Assembly: GCA_025506515.1 (NCBI GenBank)
Contig: CM046454.1
Location: 65,703,445-65,767,444, forward strand
Reading direction: 5' to 3'
DNA: 64,000 nucleotides
Source of the DNA: Flaveria trinervia
Lineage: Eukaryota; Streptophyta; Magnoliopsida; Asterales; Asteraceae
Position 1 is the stretch's first letter. Each line of letters begins with the position of its first letter. The translations under genes were made by a program, and so were the position numbers. Below are positions 47,743 through 58,165 of this stretch, piece after piece. Below the pieces are notes generated by a model, which saw only the letters and a program-made list of their open reading frames with translations, was not told the DNA's origin and did no database searches.

Positions 47743-50700
47743 ATGGCTAGTTGATGGACGATGAGCACAAAGCACAACATATGTGCTCATCTAGACATGA
47801 CATCCCAGAACGATCGAGGATCTTCAGAGCTATCTCCACTCCGTGCACCCCATATAGGTCGATACAGCAGGCTTTTTGGGAAAGTGCTGTTGTAGATAGG
47901 TCCTTAGAGCCTCAACGGATTCGGAGTTCCATCTTTGGTTAGGATATTGACATCAGTGAGGAGGACCTTAGGACAGTCTTAGAGTTGGGAGATGATGGCG
48001 ACTACCTTACCAGACTACACCCGTTGACAGTTCGTGGATGTTTTCTTGGGCTAAGTACTCGGGGGACATCAACGCAGGTGTGCTCAACAAGAGCAACCTG
48101 TGCCCCCAGTTCAAATACTTAGCCTATGTGCTGCTGAGGTGTACAGCCTCGAGGAAGGTGGATTTGATGAGTTGTCAGACCAGATCCAGAACACCTATGT
48201 AGCCCTGGTGCTGAACCACCCGTTCAGCTTTTCGAGGATGATCTTCACCTACTTGGTGGAGAACATAGAGGCCAAAGGCAAGGAAGGCTTCTGCATGTAC
48301 CCATGTTTCATAGAGATAATCATCGACTAGAAGCTTTCTTTGCTGCCCAAGGAGAGAGAGGATGTAGTTACACTAGAGGTGATGGATGATACCACCCTAG
48401 GAAGGATGAGGGTTTACCGGGGAAAGCAGGTGAAGCCCCCGGTAAGGAGATTGTTTGGGCACTTGGCCCGAGAGGATTACGTGGCGCCAGCTCGGAGGAA
48501 GTGGCATCACGATGATAGTGACTCAGATTCTGAGCCAATTGTGCTCCCATCCGACGACTCTGATGATGATGACAGTGGTGATGGTGGAGATACTGGCCCC
48601 ACCCAATCTATGGTCACTACCACAGATGTTACGCCTCCACCATCCACCCACGGAGGAGCTGATACGGCTGGATTCCATGAGGACTTCTGTCCTGATGAGG
48701 AGGAGGAGTTTGATGAGGATCCATTAGTTCGGACGGTGGGCAGTAGGGTGGTTGCCACCGAGAGAGGGATTAGGGCGGTAGGTGGATGCCAGGGTGAGTC
48801 TGGGGAGGCTGCTACTGATCCATCTTACACCCCAGACCAGCCCAGCAGCCAAGGGGGAGCCACTATGTTTAAGGGCTCGAGGGGAAAGAGAATGGCTCAA
48901 CCCTGTGGCAAGAAGGGGAAGAGGCCAAGGTTCACATTGACCACATCTACTCCCACTACCACTGCCACCACTACAGCCACCACCACCACATCCACATCTA
49001 CCACTGCTACCACTACCACCACCCCTACCACACCACCTTTCACTACCTCACTCCCATCCACCATCATTACAGCCTACCCTTCACCACCCACTCATATACT
49101 ACCACCCATATTCACCACGGCCACCAAGCCGAACCATCATCCCACCCGACATTCACCACATGACCATCTCTACTCCCCATTGGGGTAGAGGAACAGCTGG
49201 CAGCACTTAACCGTATGGTGCTGAAGCTGTTAGCTGCTGATGAAGAGAAGGATGCCCAACTACGTCAGCTTGTGGAGCTAAATGCTACCCAAGCACATCA
49301 GATCTCACAGCAAGCTCAGCAAATTTCCCAACTCCAAGAGCACAACGTCCAATCAGCAAAGAGAATAGAGGAGTTGGAGGCCTCTAACAAGACCACATGC
49401 TCAAGTTAAAGGGATCCAAAGATGAGCCCCTCAAGATCAGAGAAAGAGATGATGATGATGACGATGAAGAGGATGAAGATAGTGATAATGATGGGGCCAG
49501 TGAAGATGAAGGGACACGAGGAAGGCAGAATGATGATGATGATGAAGAAGGAGATGCAGCTGCATCTGCCTCAGCTCAGGGTCAAGAGAGACGTACAAAG
49601 AGAAATCAAGACAAAGGTGCCTCATCTTCTGTCCTATATGCTGAGAAGCCAACCATACAAGACAAAAGTAATGCTTAGAAGTTTATGTATTTGTGAAAGC
49701 TTTGTACTTGAATCTTGTATTAATATTATGTAATTAATGTTTATATATCTTTATCAAATGTTTGAATGTCTTGATTAATTACTAACAATTGATGTGTTAC
49801 ATGTTTAAATCAAGCAGATCAATCATCTCAGCAAGATGAGTATGATGTTACTCCCCTTCAGCAAATCAAGTCTCAACTTACAATGATTCTTGATTTGCAA
49901 GGGATAGTCAGAAGGTCTGTAAGCTATACTCTGAAAGAAGGAGAAATCATTCATGACCTTACTGATGAACAACTTGCTGAGATGTTCTGGCTCAACCTGG
50001 ACGAGATTGTCAAGGACACTCCTACTTTTGAAGTTTCAAGTGATGATGAGCTCAATGACATAGATGAAATCAAGATAGAGGATGTCACTGCTGACCATTA
50101 TCTAGAGTACGCTGACAGAGAGGGAAATGTAGTCCCCAACTTGGGTGATACTCTCGTTAGTGATACATTTGACAAGCTGGATCAGATGGAGAAAGAGTCT
50201 GAGAAGAATGAGGGTCAAGCCCAAGCCTCAGATGCCGATGTTGACATCAAAAAGGCTGAATGGGCGGCCTGTTTTACTGAGATCCAAGCCATGTGCACTG
50301 CACAAAAGCCTAATGTCTACACCAAGCTGTACAAAGTCAAGAAACACTTAAAGGTGTCAGGAAAGATCATAGCATGGGCTTATTTTGAGGATCGGAATGT
50401 GTATGCAGTGAAGAGAGAAAAGGGCATAGAGTACTTTAGATTCCCACACGATCTAAAGACTCTCCCTGGTTTTGAGCTCAACCAGCTGGCACGCCTAAAG
50501 TTGTTGTATGCTGACCTGAGAAAAATGTCAGGATGGTTTGAGGTTGCTTTAAGGAAAGAGTACCACACCAGGTGGGTTAACTTCAGACCTCAACAACCGA
50601 AGAGATACATCAAAAGGTCTAAAGTTGATCCCATTACTGGAGAGCCTAAGGTAGTGCTAAAGTGGAGTCCTTCACGTACAATGTCCAAAATCCCTCTAAC

Positions 50701-51019
50701 GGAAATGCCATAGGACTTCACTCCACACTTCAAGTGGTGGTACTACGTGGAGAACAGGTGAAGCGGTCATAGTCTTACAAAAGGAGAGCCAAATGGATAC
50801 TATCTGGGTATTTGACCATATGTGGTTGACTAACTTGTCTGCTGATGATGTTTATACTCTATACAAGTGGCCACTATTCTATGACTCGTAGGATATTATA
50901 CAAGCCCTCCAGTTTCAGAATGTGATAAGCTCTGTATTGCATTTAAGATACATGCCGGAGCTACAAGAGAGGAAAAGTTCAAGAAATTCGAAGAGCTGAT
51001 GAAGAATGTTACACAGTGA
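47743..51019 (+). pseudogene. Extra ('env-like') ORF of element B, decayed
   Basis: It has the same domain order as in element A: N-terminal globular part, acidic region, basic patch, long Thr/Pro-rich run (ACC-rich DNA, 48940-49060), coiled coil (49215-49400), acidic tail (49440-49560), predicted intron (49668-49817), and C-terminal globular part (49883-50713 open; then broken) ending at a TGA at 51017. Frameshifts near 47760, 48330 and 49400 and stops near 50711 inactivate it. No membrane segment or signal peptide is visible. Confidence 0.75.
49668..49817 (+). other. Predicted internal intron of the extra ORF (element B)
   Basis: A GTAATG donor and AAGCAG acceptor bound a 150-bp AT-rich segment; joining keeps the frame in phase 1. 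The same intron, 145 bp, is at 6951-7095 in element A. Confidence 0.6.
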
Positions 51020-51044
51020 TGTAAACTAGGTCTAAGGGGGAGTT

Positions 51045-51591
51045 TGGAGATACATATGTACCTAGTTTAGGAGCTTAATGTAAAATGTCTATCATGTCGT
51101 ACTTATATGTAATTGAATGGGTATGAATGAAATACAATGTGTGGTTAATGCTTATCATGTTTAATATTTCATTGTTTATTGTGTGATGACTTATAGTGAA
51201 CTAACTATATAGGATGTGGGTGTTGTACATAATTCTTAGTCAATAATAATTGAGAAATATGTTCAAACTTAATTATGTGAAGTTCTCATGCGAATGGACC
51301 ATCCTAATGGACCATATGCATGAATACTTCATGCTAATAAACCAGTCGCACGACTGAACCAGGAGACTGGATCAGTCGCACGATTGAGACATAAGACACT
51401 CAAGAAAACCTGTTCCAAGTTCATAGATCACAGTTGATCGTGTTCTAATCATTCATAACGTTTCATTAATCGTTAGATTGATCTTAACTGTGTTCTCCCT
51501 AATTGGATCGCCAATCAAATAGGATTCCACACTATTTGAGTTGGTATACATGCAGAATCAGTTAGTACTCCGTTTGTAAACGGTCCTAACA
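51045..51591 (+). mobile_element. 3' LTR of element B, internally deleted
   Basis: The 547-bp LTR runs from TGGAGATACATATG to CCTAACA, after the polypurine tract AAGGGGGAGTT (51034-51044). Compared with the 5' LTR it lacks about 187 bp between GAGACATAAGA and ACTCAAGAAAACC, that is, most of the palindrome array and the TATA box. Confidence 0.92.
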
Positions 51592-51659
51592 TATGTATTA
51601 ATATTTAGTTTAAATAGTGTAGTCGAGAAATCAAGAAGAACCAATCGAGCAATAGAAGT

Positions 51660-52260
51660 ACTAGAGATTATGAAGCTAATATGGATGCGCAAAAACACAA
51701 GGTTAGATAGGATAAAGAATGAGGTTTTAAATGCAGGTTAGGAGTAGCTGGTATAGCATATAAGATTAGGGAGGGGAGATTGATATAGTTTGAACATATG
51801 AAGATGAGACAAATGACAAAACTGATTAGAGTTGTAAAGATACTTAATAGTGAAGGGCATATGAATAGAGGTAAACCTAAAATGATGTGGGAAGATAATA
51901 TTAAGCAAGATTTGTTAGAGTGACACCTCTTTGAGAACATGATCTATGTGAGGAGTACATAAAAACATATGATTAAGCTTAAAGACATCATGGGTAGGAT
52001 TTAGATATATCTTATATGGGTATTAGGTTGTTGCGATGCATGTTAGCCATAATTAGTTATTGTATCTTTCTTAGTGTTTGCGTGCTTTTTGGTATTAACT
52101 CATTATGGGTCATTTGATCCTATTGTGAGCGCTAGAGCCAATAGTCTCATCGGAATAAGCCTCTATATCTTCCTGTATAGGGTTAAGACTTGTCTACATC
52201 CTACCATCCTTAGTCCATGTCAGTAGCCCTGTTATGAATTATACTGGGCATGATTATGAT
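51660..52260 (+). mobile_element. 3' end of a LINE-type (non-LTR) retrotransposon
   Basis: A broken reading at about 51690-51980 has the common C-terminal tail of plant LINE reverse transcriptases (FEHMKMRQ ... RGKPKMMWEDNI). The non-coding tail has the phrase ATCTTCCTGTATAGGGTTAAGACTTGTCTACATCCTACC (pieces at 52165-52206), a known LINE 3'-end type. It is 5'-truncated, as is usual. Confidence 0.75.
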
Positions 52261-52703
52261 CATGATCTAAAAAAATATTAATATATGATATAATGTGTAT
52301 CATATATAAATAAAGGATATTTACCGTAAAATCACATATTTTGGAAACAATTATTATATGGTTTATCTATCGTAGAGTTAAAAATATATAAAAGACAAAT
52401 ATAAATGTAGATTAACATCAATGATATATTACACATAAAATTAAGTATATATCATATCACTAAGTTACAACCTCGTGTATTACACGGGTTGCATGAATGA
52501 GGATCAACATATTACATAATTTTTAATATAAATTCTAAAACCTTTTATAGTTATCTCTCAAAAAATATCTTATAACAATTTTGAAAGAGGGTTCAATTCA
52601 TAATAATATTTTACGAAAAACCTAACTTTTTTAAGATAAAAAAACATTTAATAAAAATAAATACATAACTTATTATTGTTTAATTTGAAAAAGAGGTGAA
52701 AAA

Positions 52704-52704
52704 G

Positions 52705-52765
<61 letters not shown>
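52704..52765. repeat. (AT)n microsatellite
   Basis: About 30 TA units with one TAT interruption form a fully self-complementary tract. Confidence 0.95.
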
Positions 52766-52766
<1 letters not shown>

Positions 52767-52769
52767 GAA

Positions 52770-53500
52770 AGGAATCTAAATTTAAATAATTAGTAAGAGA
52801 GAGAAGTAAGAAAAAAAGTTATGAATGGACACGAGAGTGACAAATATCATCTGTGATATTTATTTATTAGCATAAAGATGGATCAAAAGAAATAGGCGAG
52901 AAAAAGGAATGTAAGAGTTTCTAAAAGAGTGACAAGTGTCACAATATGTAATCATTTGTTTTATTTTTTAACGGTGATGAAAATTCGGGCTCAGTATTAT
53001 GCCTTTTCATAGCCCAGATATGTCCATATCTTAGACAAGATTTCAACTATCAATCATTAGTTTGATGCTCGAGGATGACACCAACCCATTCCAGGAGGAA
53101 ACTGATTATCTCGTAAAACCCACTGACTTGCTCGTAAAAACCACTGACTTGCATATGCCGGGGGATCTTTTTGGCAACCCGTATCAATGGCTATAAGATT
53201 TTCGTGTTGAAGTGATATTCGGACTTGTGACTTTAATACCACAAAGCTTTTATCCACACTAGATCGTGCCAGTAAACCGTAAACTATATGACCACTGTTA
53301 TATATTCATATACAATAAATCTATTGAATGATTGTGATGTTTGATAGTTTAAAAAAGAAGTTGAAGATTGTGTGGTGGCTGGATGATCAAACAAGAAGAA
53401 TGGAGTTATAAGTTAACCAGATTTCATTCCTCCATATTGCTGATCATATTTTATATGGAACACACTTATGAGTAAATTTATATTTATATATGTTATAATA
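52770..53500. other. Intergenic stretch, no recognised gene
   Basis: It contains a short open frame on the minus strand (53057-53257) with an internal repeat of a 21-bp phrase (about 53112-53152). I do not recognise the product. It may be a fragment of a gene or element. Confidence 0.3.
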
Positions 53501-53514
53501 TCACAATAATTAAC

Positions 53515-53762
53515 ACAAGAATATGTTATAACTCAAGAACTTTAAAGAGAATTGTAATAGCAAGAAGAAGAGAAATGTATAACTTATAAAAGTGTATAAA
53601 AGAGTGTATTTTCTTCTTTACATTGAGGCGATATTTATACTACAAAGATCAATGATTTTGGTAGACAAGTAAAACTATTTGATAGATAAGTAACGTAGTA
53701 AACTTATCTATAAGTTTTACAAAGAGTTTATTAGCTTGCTATGATAATAAATGATAATACTC
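53515..53762 (-). mobile_element. Probable LTR of copia element D
   Basis: Reading on the minus strand, a polypurine stretch CCAAGGGAGAG (about 53761-53771) is followed by an AT-rich segment that ends near GTTATAACA. This is where a 3' LTR should follow the RNase H remnant. The boundaries are uncertain and no second LTR was found. Confidence 0.4.
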
Positions 53763-54779
53763 TCCCTTGGATGAAACTTTTTAAACTTCAAGAGTTTAAG
53801 TACCGTGTCATTCAAAACCTTGCTAGAGGAAAACACAGTGTGAAAAAACCTTAGCTAAGGAAAAATAATGAAACGTATAACTCCCTCACAAATTTTCTTC
53901 TCTAGATCATCACATTGTGTGTACGTGTCGTAAGTCAATATCATAAATGTATTTTCTTAAAGTTGTTCTAGGAAATGCCAATATGAAAAGATCCACTGAA
54001 TTGTTGCTGGATTAAATGTATATCATTTCTACTTGTTTATCTTTAATAAGATCTTGAGTGTATGAAAAGAATCTTAGTGGTAGATGTTTTGTTCTATCAC
54101 TTTTGATATACTCTTCTTATATTTGTGAGATACGAGTTGCATAATATTCAAAGATTTGTGTTGCATTTCTATATTTCTCCACTTCACAAGAAGTTAATAT
54201 AAGTTGTGTCATCAATCTTAACCACACACATTCTCTTGAGGCTTTATGTAGTGCAATGACTTTAGCATAATTTCAGAATGTCTCAACGAGTGTTTGTTTA
54301 TGAGAATGCCATGAATCACAGTTTTTCTATTTTTAATACGTATCCAATTTGAGATTTTGCTTTATGAGGATAAGATAAATAACCTGTATCTGCGTAACCA
54401 ACCAATCCTTCTTTTGAATTATTAGGATAAAACAAGCATAAATCAATACTAGCTCAAAGATATTGAAAAATATGTTTAATCCTATTTTAGTGCTTTTAGT
54501 AGGGGCCAAACTAAATCTTTCTAACAAATTAACTACAAAAGAAATGTCAGGTCTCCTATAGTTAGTAATATACATAAGAGCTTCAATTGTATTGAGATAT
54601 GGTATCTCTAGACCAAGAATCTCTTCATTATCTTCGCAAGGACAAAATGGATCATTATCAATATTGAGTGATCTAACAACCATCAGTGTCCTTAAAGGGT
54701 TTGCTTTGTCCATATTAAAACACTTTAAGAGTTTCTCAATATAAGTTGACTGATGTACAAGTATTCTGATGGAATTCAC

Positions 54780-55640
54780 TTAAACGGATTTTGAACTTAG
54801 AACACAAGAATACAATCAGTGAATTCCCCCAAGGATGAATTTCAATCTCTCAAATATAATAACAAGTTGTTATAAATTCAACACTTATTAATCATAGTGT
54901 GGAAACCCATGATTAATGATATGAGATCTATGTGTGTGTATGATTGTGTTATTAATCATAGTGCGGAAACCCATGATTAATGATATGAGATCTATGTGTG
55001 TGTATGATTGTGTGTGTGTTTGTATGCTTGAATGATAATAACTGATTGCTTGATTGATTGTTCAAAAAACCTACAAAGGATTAGGGTAGACTACTATTTA
55101 TAACCTATACAAAGATTTATGTATAGTTACAAAAATACCTTATGTAAAAACTAATTACATATAATCCTAAGTCTAAGCGTTATCTGTTGTGGATGATCAC
55201 ATGTTTGTTGTGAATGTATAAATGTCCGCTATGGATGATGAATGAGTTGTCCGCTATGTATGATAGACATCCGCTATGGACACTTGGGAAATGTTTGTCT
55301 TTTTAGTGTCTGTTGTGGATGTGTTCATCCGCGATGGGAAGTTGTTCATCCGATGTGTGAGTACTTGGTCATCAGCTATAAAGTTATTCATCTGTTGTAA
55401 GCATTTAGACTTCTTCAAACTTCATCCTCTATTGACTTTTATGCATCCGTTGTGGGCAAGTCTCCATCTACCAGCAACACTTGTAAAATTTCTTTATCTA
55501 CAATACCTAAAGAAGAAATTAAAAACAATAATTAGTGTATGTTATGAATGTTAATAATGCTTATATGTTAGTTAATGATTGTTTAAATGTTAGGACACAG
55601 TATGTTTGATTATGGCAAGCATTATCCTTTTTATACACTT
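54780..55640. mobile_element. Unclassified insertion in copia element D
   Basis: About 860 bp separate coding that should be adjacent in the RT of element D. It has a 64-bp tandem duplication (54885-54948, 54949-55012) and many CCGCTATG/TGTCCGCTATGGA phrases at 55180-55340. It has no coding capacity. Its termini and target duplication could not be fixed; a solo LTR is possible. Confidence 0.5.
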
Positions 55641-56066
55641 GTTGAGTCAACATATTTCATTACGCATATGCTCAATCTGCAAATCAAGACAATATTTAGT
55701 TTTTCCTAGGTCTTTCATTTCAAATTCTTTCTTTAAAGGAGCAATTGCTTCATTAATTTCCTTTTGCGTCTCAATTATATTTAGATCGTCAACATACAAA
55801 GCTATGATTACATATCCTAATGTTGTTTTCTTAATGAAGACGCATGGACAAATAAGGTTATTTGTGTATTCTTTACTAGTCAAATAATCACTCAAATGGT
55901 TATACCGCATTCTTTAAGATTGTTTGAGTACATACAAGGATCTTTGTAATTCGATGGAAGACATTTCCTTATCCTTTGAGCTTAATGCTTCGGGGAATTT
56001 AAAACCTTCCGGAATTTTCATATAGATGTCATCATCTAGTGGTCCATACATGTAAGCTGTGACAGC

Positions 56067-56896
56067 CAATGTTTTTAGGCTCGGATCAGACCGGCCGGTC
56101 CAACCAGTCCAACTGGGATTCGGTGTGGCTGGCGATCCGATCTACCCTAGTTCGTTTTATATCTAGCAAACCAGCCGGTTGGAAGTGATTTGATGGTTGA
56201 ACCGGGATTCAACAAACCGGTTGGATCGGATTCGACCATAAAAGGTTAGAATCTCGGAGATCTAAATGGAAAATATTAGATTGACTACAAGAACGTTGGA
56301 TCTGCGTAACGATGGTGACAACCAGAGCTGTTGTGACGACGACTGTCTTGACTACGGTAAAGACTGAGCACCGGGGACTGTTGAATCGACAGTGACCGTC
56401 AGGGTTGCTGAAAACTTTAATGACAACTTTTGTGAGGAGGAGATTTATCTAGTAACAAGCTTCTCAGAGGGGTAGGGGGCATTGGAGACTTGGAGCTGCT
56501 GCAACATGCAAGACTACAAGGTTGGTTCTTCTTGCTATGAGGAGGTTTGGTGTGGAAGAGAAATACAGAGAAAAGTAAAAATGAATTGATTGACCGATAT
56601 CTTTTTATGGGGAGGAGTAAAAAAGTGGCTAGATATAAAATACTCTGATATTTCAACTATTGTGCCGTCTCAATTGATGGTTTTGAAAAAAATATTATTC
56701 TTCTTTTTGGTATTGGAAAAAGTATACATTTTATAGTTTTGTATACATTTATTTAATTTTCTTACATATTTTTCATAATTTTTAAACTCTAGCTTGTATA
56801 TCAATAAGTTAAAAACAATTAGACCGGTCCAACCGGTCCCACCCGTGAACCAGTTAAACGTCTGATTCAACATCCGATCCAACTCTGAAAACATTG
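56067..56896. mobile_element. Inverted-repeat DNA element inserted in the RT of element D
   Basis: The 830-bp element begins CAATGTTTTTAGG and ends, inverted, as CAATGTTTTCAGA. It is flanked by GTGACAGC (56059-56066) and GTGACATC (56897-56904), an 8-bp duplication with one mismatch. The copia frame resumes across it. Subterminal parts carry repeated CCGGTCCAACCGGTCC phrases. The 8-bp duplication suggests hAT, though a Mutator-like origin is possible. There is no transposase. Confidence 0.75.
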
Positions 56897-57363
56897 GTGA
56901 CATCATCAATAGGATGCATCTCTAAATTTTTAGAGACTGCTAATCTGATTAAGTATCTAAGGGTTATTACATCCATAATATGAGAGCATGTTTTCTCGTA
57001 ATCAATCCTTGGTCTTTGTGAGAAACTATGAGCTACAAGTCTAGCTTTATATCTTGTAACTTCATTTTTCTTATTTCTTTTTCGCACAAAACCCATTTAT
57101 ACCCTACAGGCTTTACGAACTTTGGAGTAACAATGATCGGTCCAAAGACCTTTCGTTTGTTAAGTGAATCTAATTCAGCTTGCATAGCTCTTTTCCATTT
57201 ATTCCAATCATGTTTATTTTGATAGTTACTGATTTTGGTTCAGGATCATCATCTCCACTATGATGTCACTTGCTACGTAATAATGAAATATTTCATCAAT
57301 ACTTTCTATTTCATATTGATTCAATGAAGATATGTGTGTGACCATAGTTAATTGAAATTTCTT

Positions 57364-58153
57364 TGTTGCAGGATCATTTAAGGGAGTTGCAACACATCAC
57401 ACTATGATGAAAGTTTGTTTAAAACACTTAACATATCAAATAGGAACTGATAACACAAGATTGACACTTAGAACACTAGCAAATATAAGACAGAACAAGA
57501 ACAGAAACAACACAAGTAATTTGGTTTTCAATGATGTTGTATATTTCTCTCAAGTTCTTTTACAAGTGTACAAGCATAAAGATAAGTTACAAAAACCTGA
57601 GATACTTATAATACATCCTACAGCCGGCCATACTTTGAAGGCCAGCTGGATACATGATCTAGACAACAACAAAATCAATGTAGAGTCAAAAGGCAGATTG
57701 TCTTTTGACTAGTAACTATGACATGCCATAGCTCATTTTCTAATATATTACAAAAAGGATAAAAGTGCATAAAGTAGAAAGTAAATGACTCAAGACCTCA
57801 ATGTACAATTACCAAAAGCATGGACCTTTTCACCAACAGAGTTGCAGTGGAAAGGTGATCCAACTTTATGGTAAAGTATATCAGATAAAAGCATGTATTC
57901 AAAAGTCTTTGAAAGATAATATGTCCTTACTTCTTGGCTTCAGAACACTTTGTCCTTGAAGCTTTGGAAGACTTCACTTTAAGCTTCAGAAGATGTTGGT
58001 CTTGGCTTTGGAAGATTTCACACTTAGAAAATATTCTAAGGCAGTGTGAAACTTCTGAAGCATTCTACTTCAGCACTTAGTGCATGCATGCAGTATAAAC
58101 TTCTAGATGTTGTTGAATGTTTTGGATGCACCAACCTTGTCCAGAACCTTACA
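57364..58153 (-). mobile_element. 3' LTR of Sirevirus-like element C
   Basis: On the minus strand the LTR begins TGTAAGGTTCTGG after a polypurine tract AGGGAGAGTT (58154-58163) and ends near CCTGCAACA. It contains palindromes of the CTTC-n-GAAG type (57950-58080) and then a TATA-like TATTATAAG (about 57604-57613). Beyond it lies element D coding, so C inserted in D. The 3' end is uncertain by about 3 bp. Confidence 0.65.
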
Positions 58154-58165
58154 AACTCTCCCTAG

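Larger units (their letters stand above)
30298..51596 (+). mobile_element. Sirevirus-like Ty1/copia element B, complete with LTRs, carrying a nested gypsy element
   Basis: Both LTRs are present (30303-31036 and 51045-51591) and are flanked by the perfect 5-bp target duplication TATGT (30298-30302, 51592-51596). In order: LTR, primer-binding site, leader with palindrome array, gag, [nested gypsy 34249-42095], protease, integrase, reverse transcriptase, RNase H, internal polypurine tract, spacer, internal TATA box, extra ORF, 3' polypurine tract, LTR. Without the nested element it is about 13.4 kb. Coding regions are broken by frameshifts and stops, the integrase has an internal deletion, and the 3' LTR has lost about 187 bp. 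Confidence 0.93.
53763..57363 (-). pseudogene. Ty1/copia pol relic (element D), minus strand, in three pieces
   Basis: On the minus strand the order is: RT start (57240-56897, NKRKVFGPI ... VGYKWVFVRKRN ... RYKARLVAHSFSQRP), then after an insertion RT centre with YVDD (56058-55640, ALYVDDLNI), then after a second insertion the RT/RNase H part (54779-54060). It belongs to a copia lineage different from A to C. Stops are frequent. It was the target for the inverted-repeat element at 56067, for the insert at about 54780-55640, and for element C's LTR at its upstream end. Confidence 0.85.

Noticed and set aside
53057..53257. Minus-strand ORF as a gene
   Set aside because: Short, unrecognised, containing a small internal repeat, and lying among transposon remains; listed only as unassigned.
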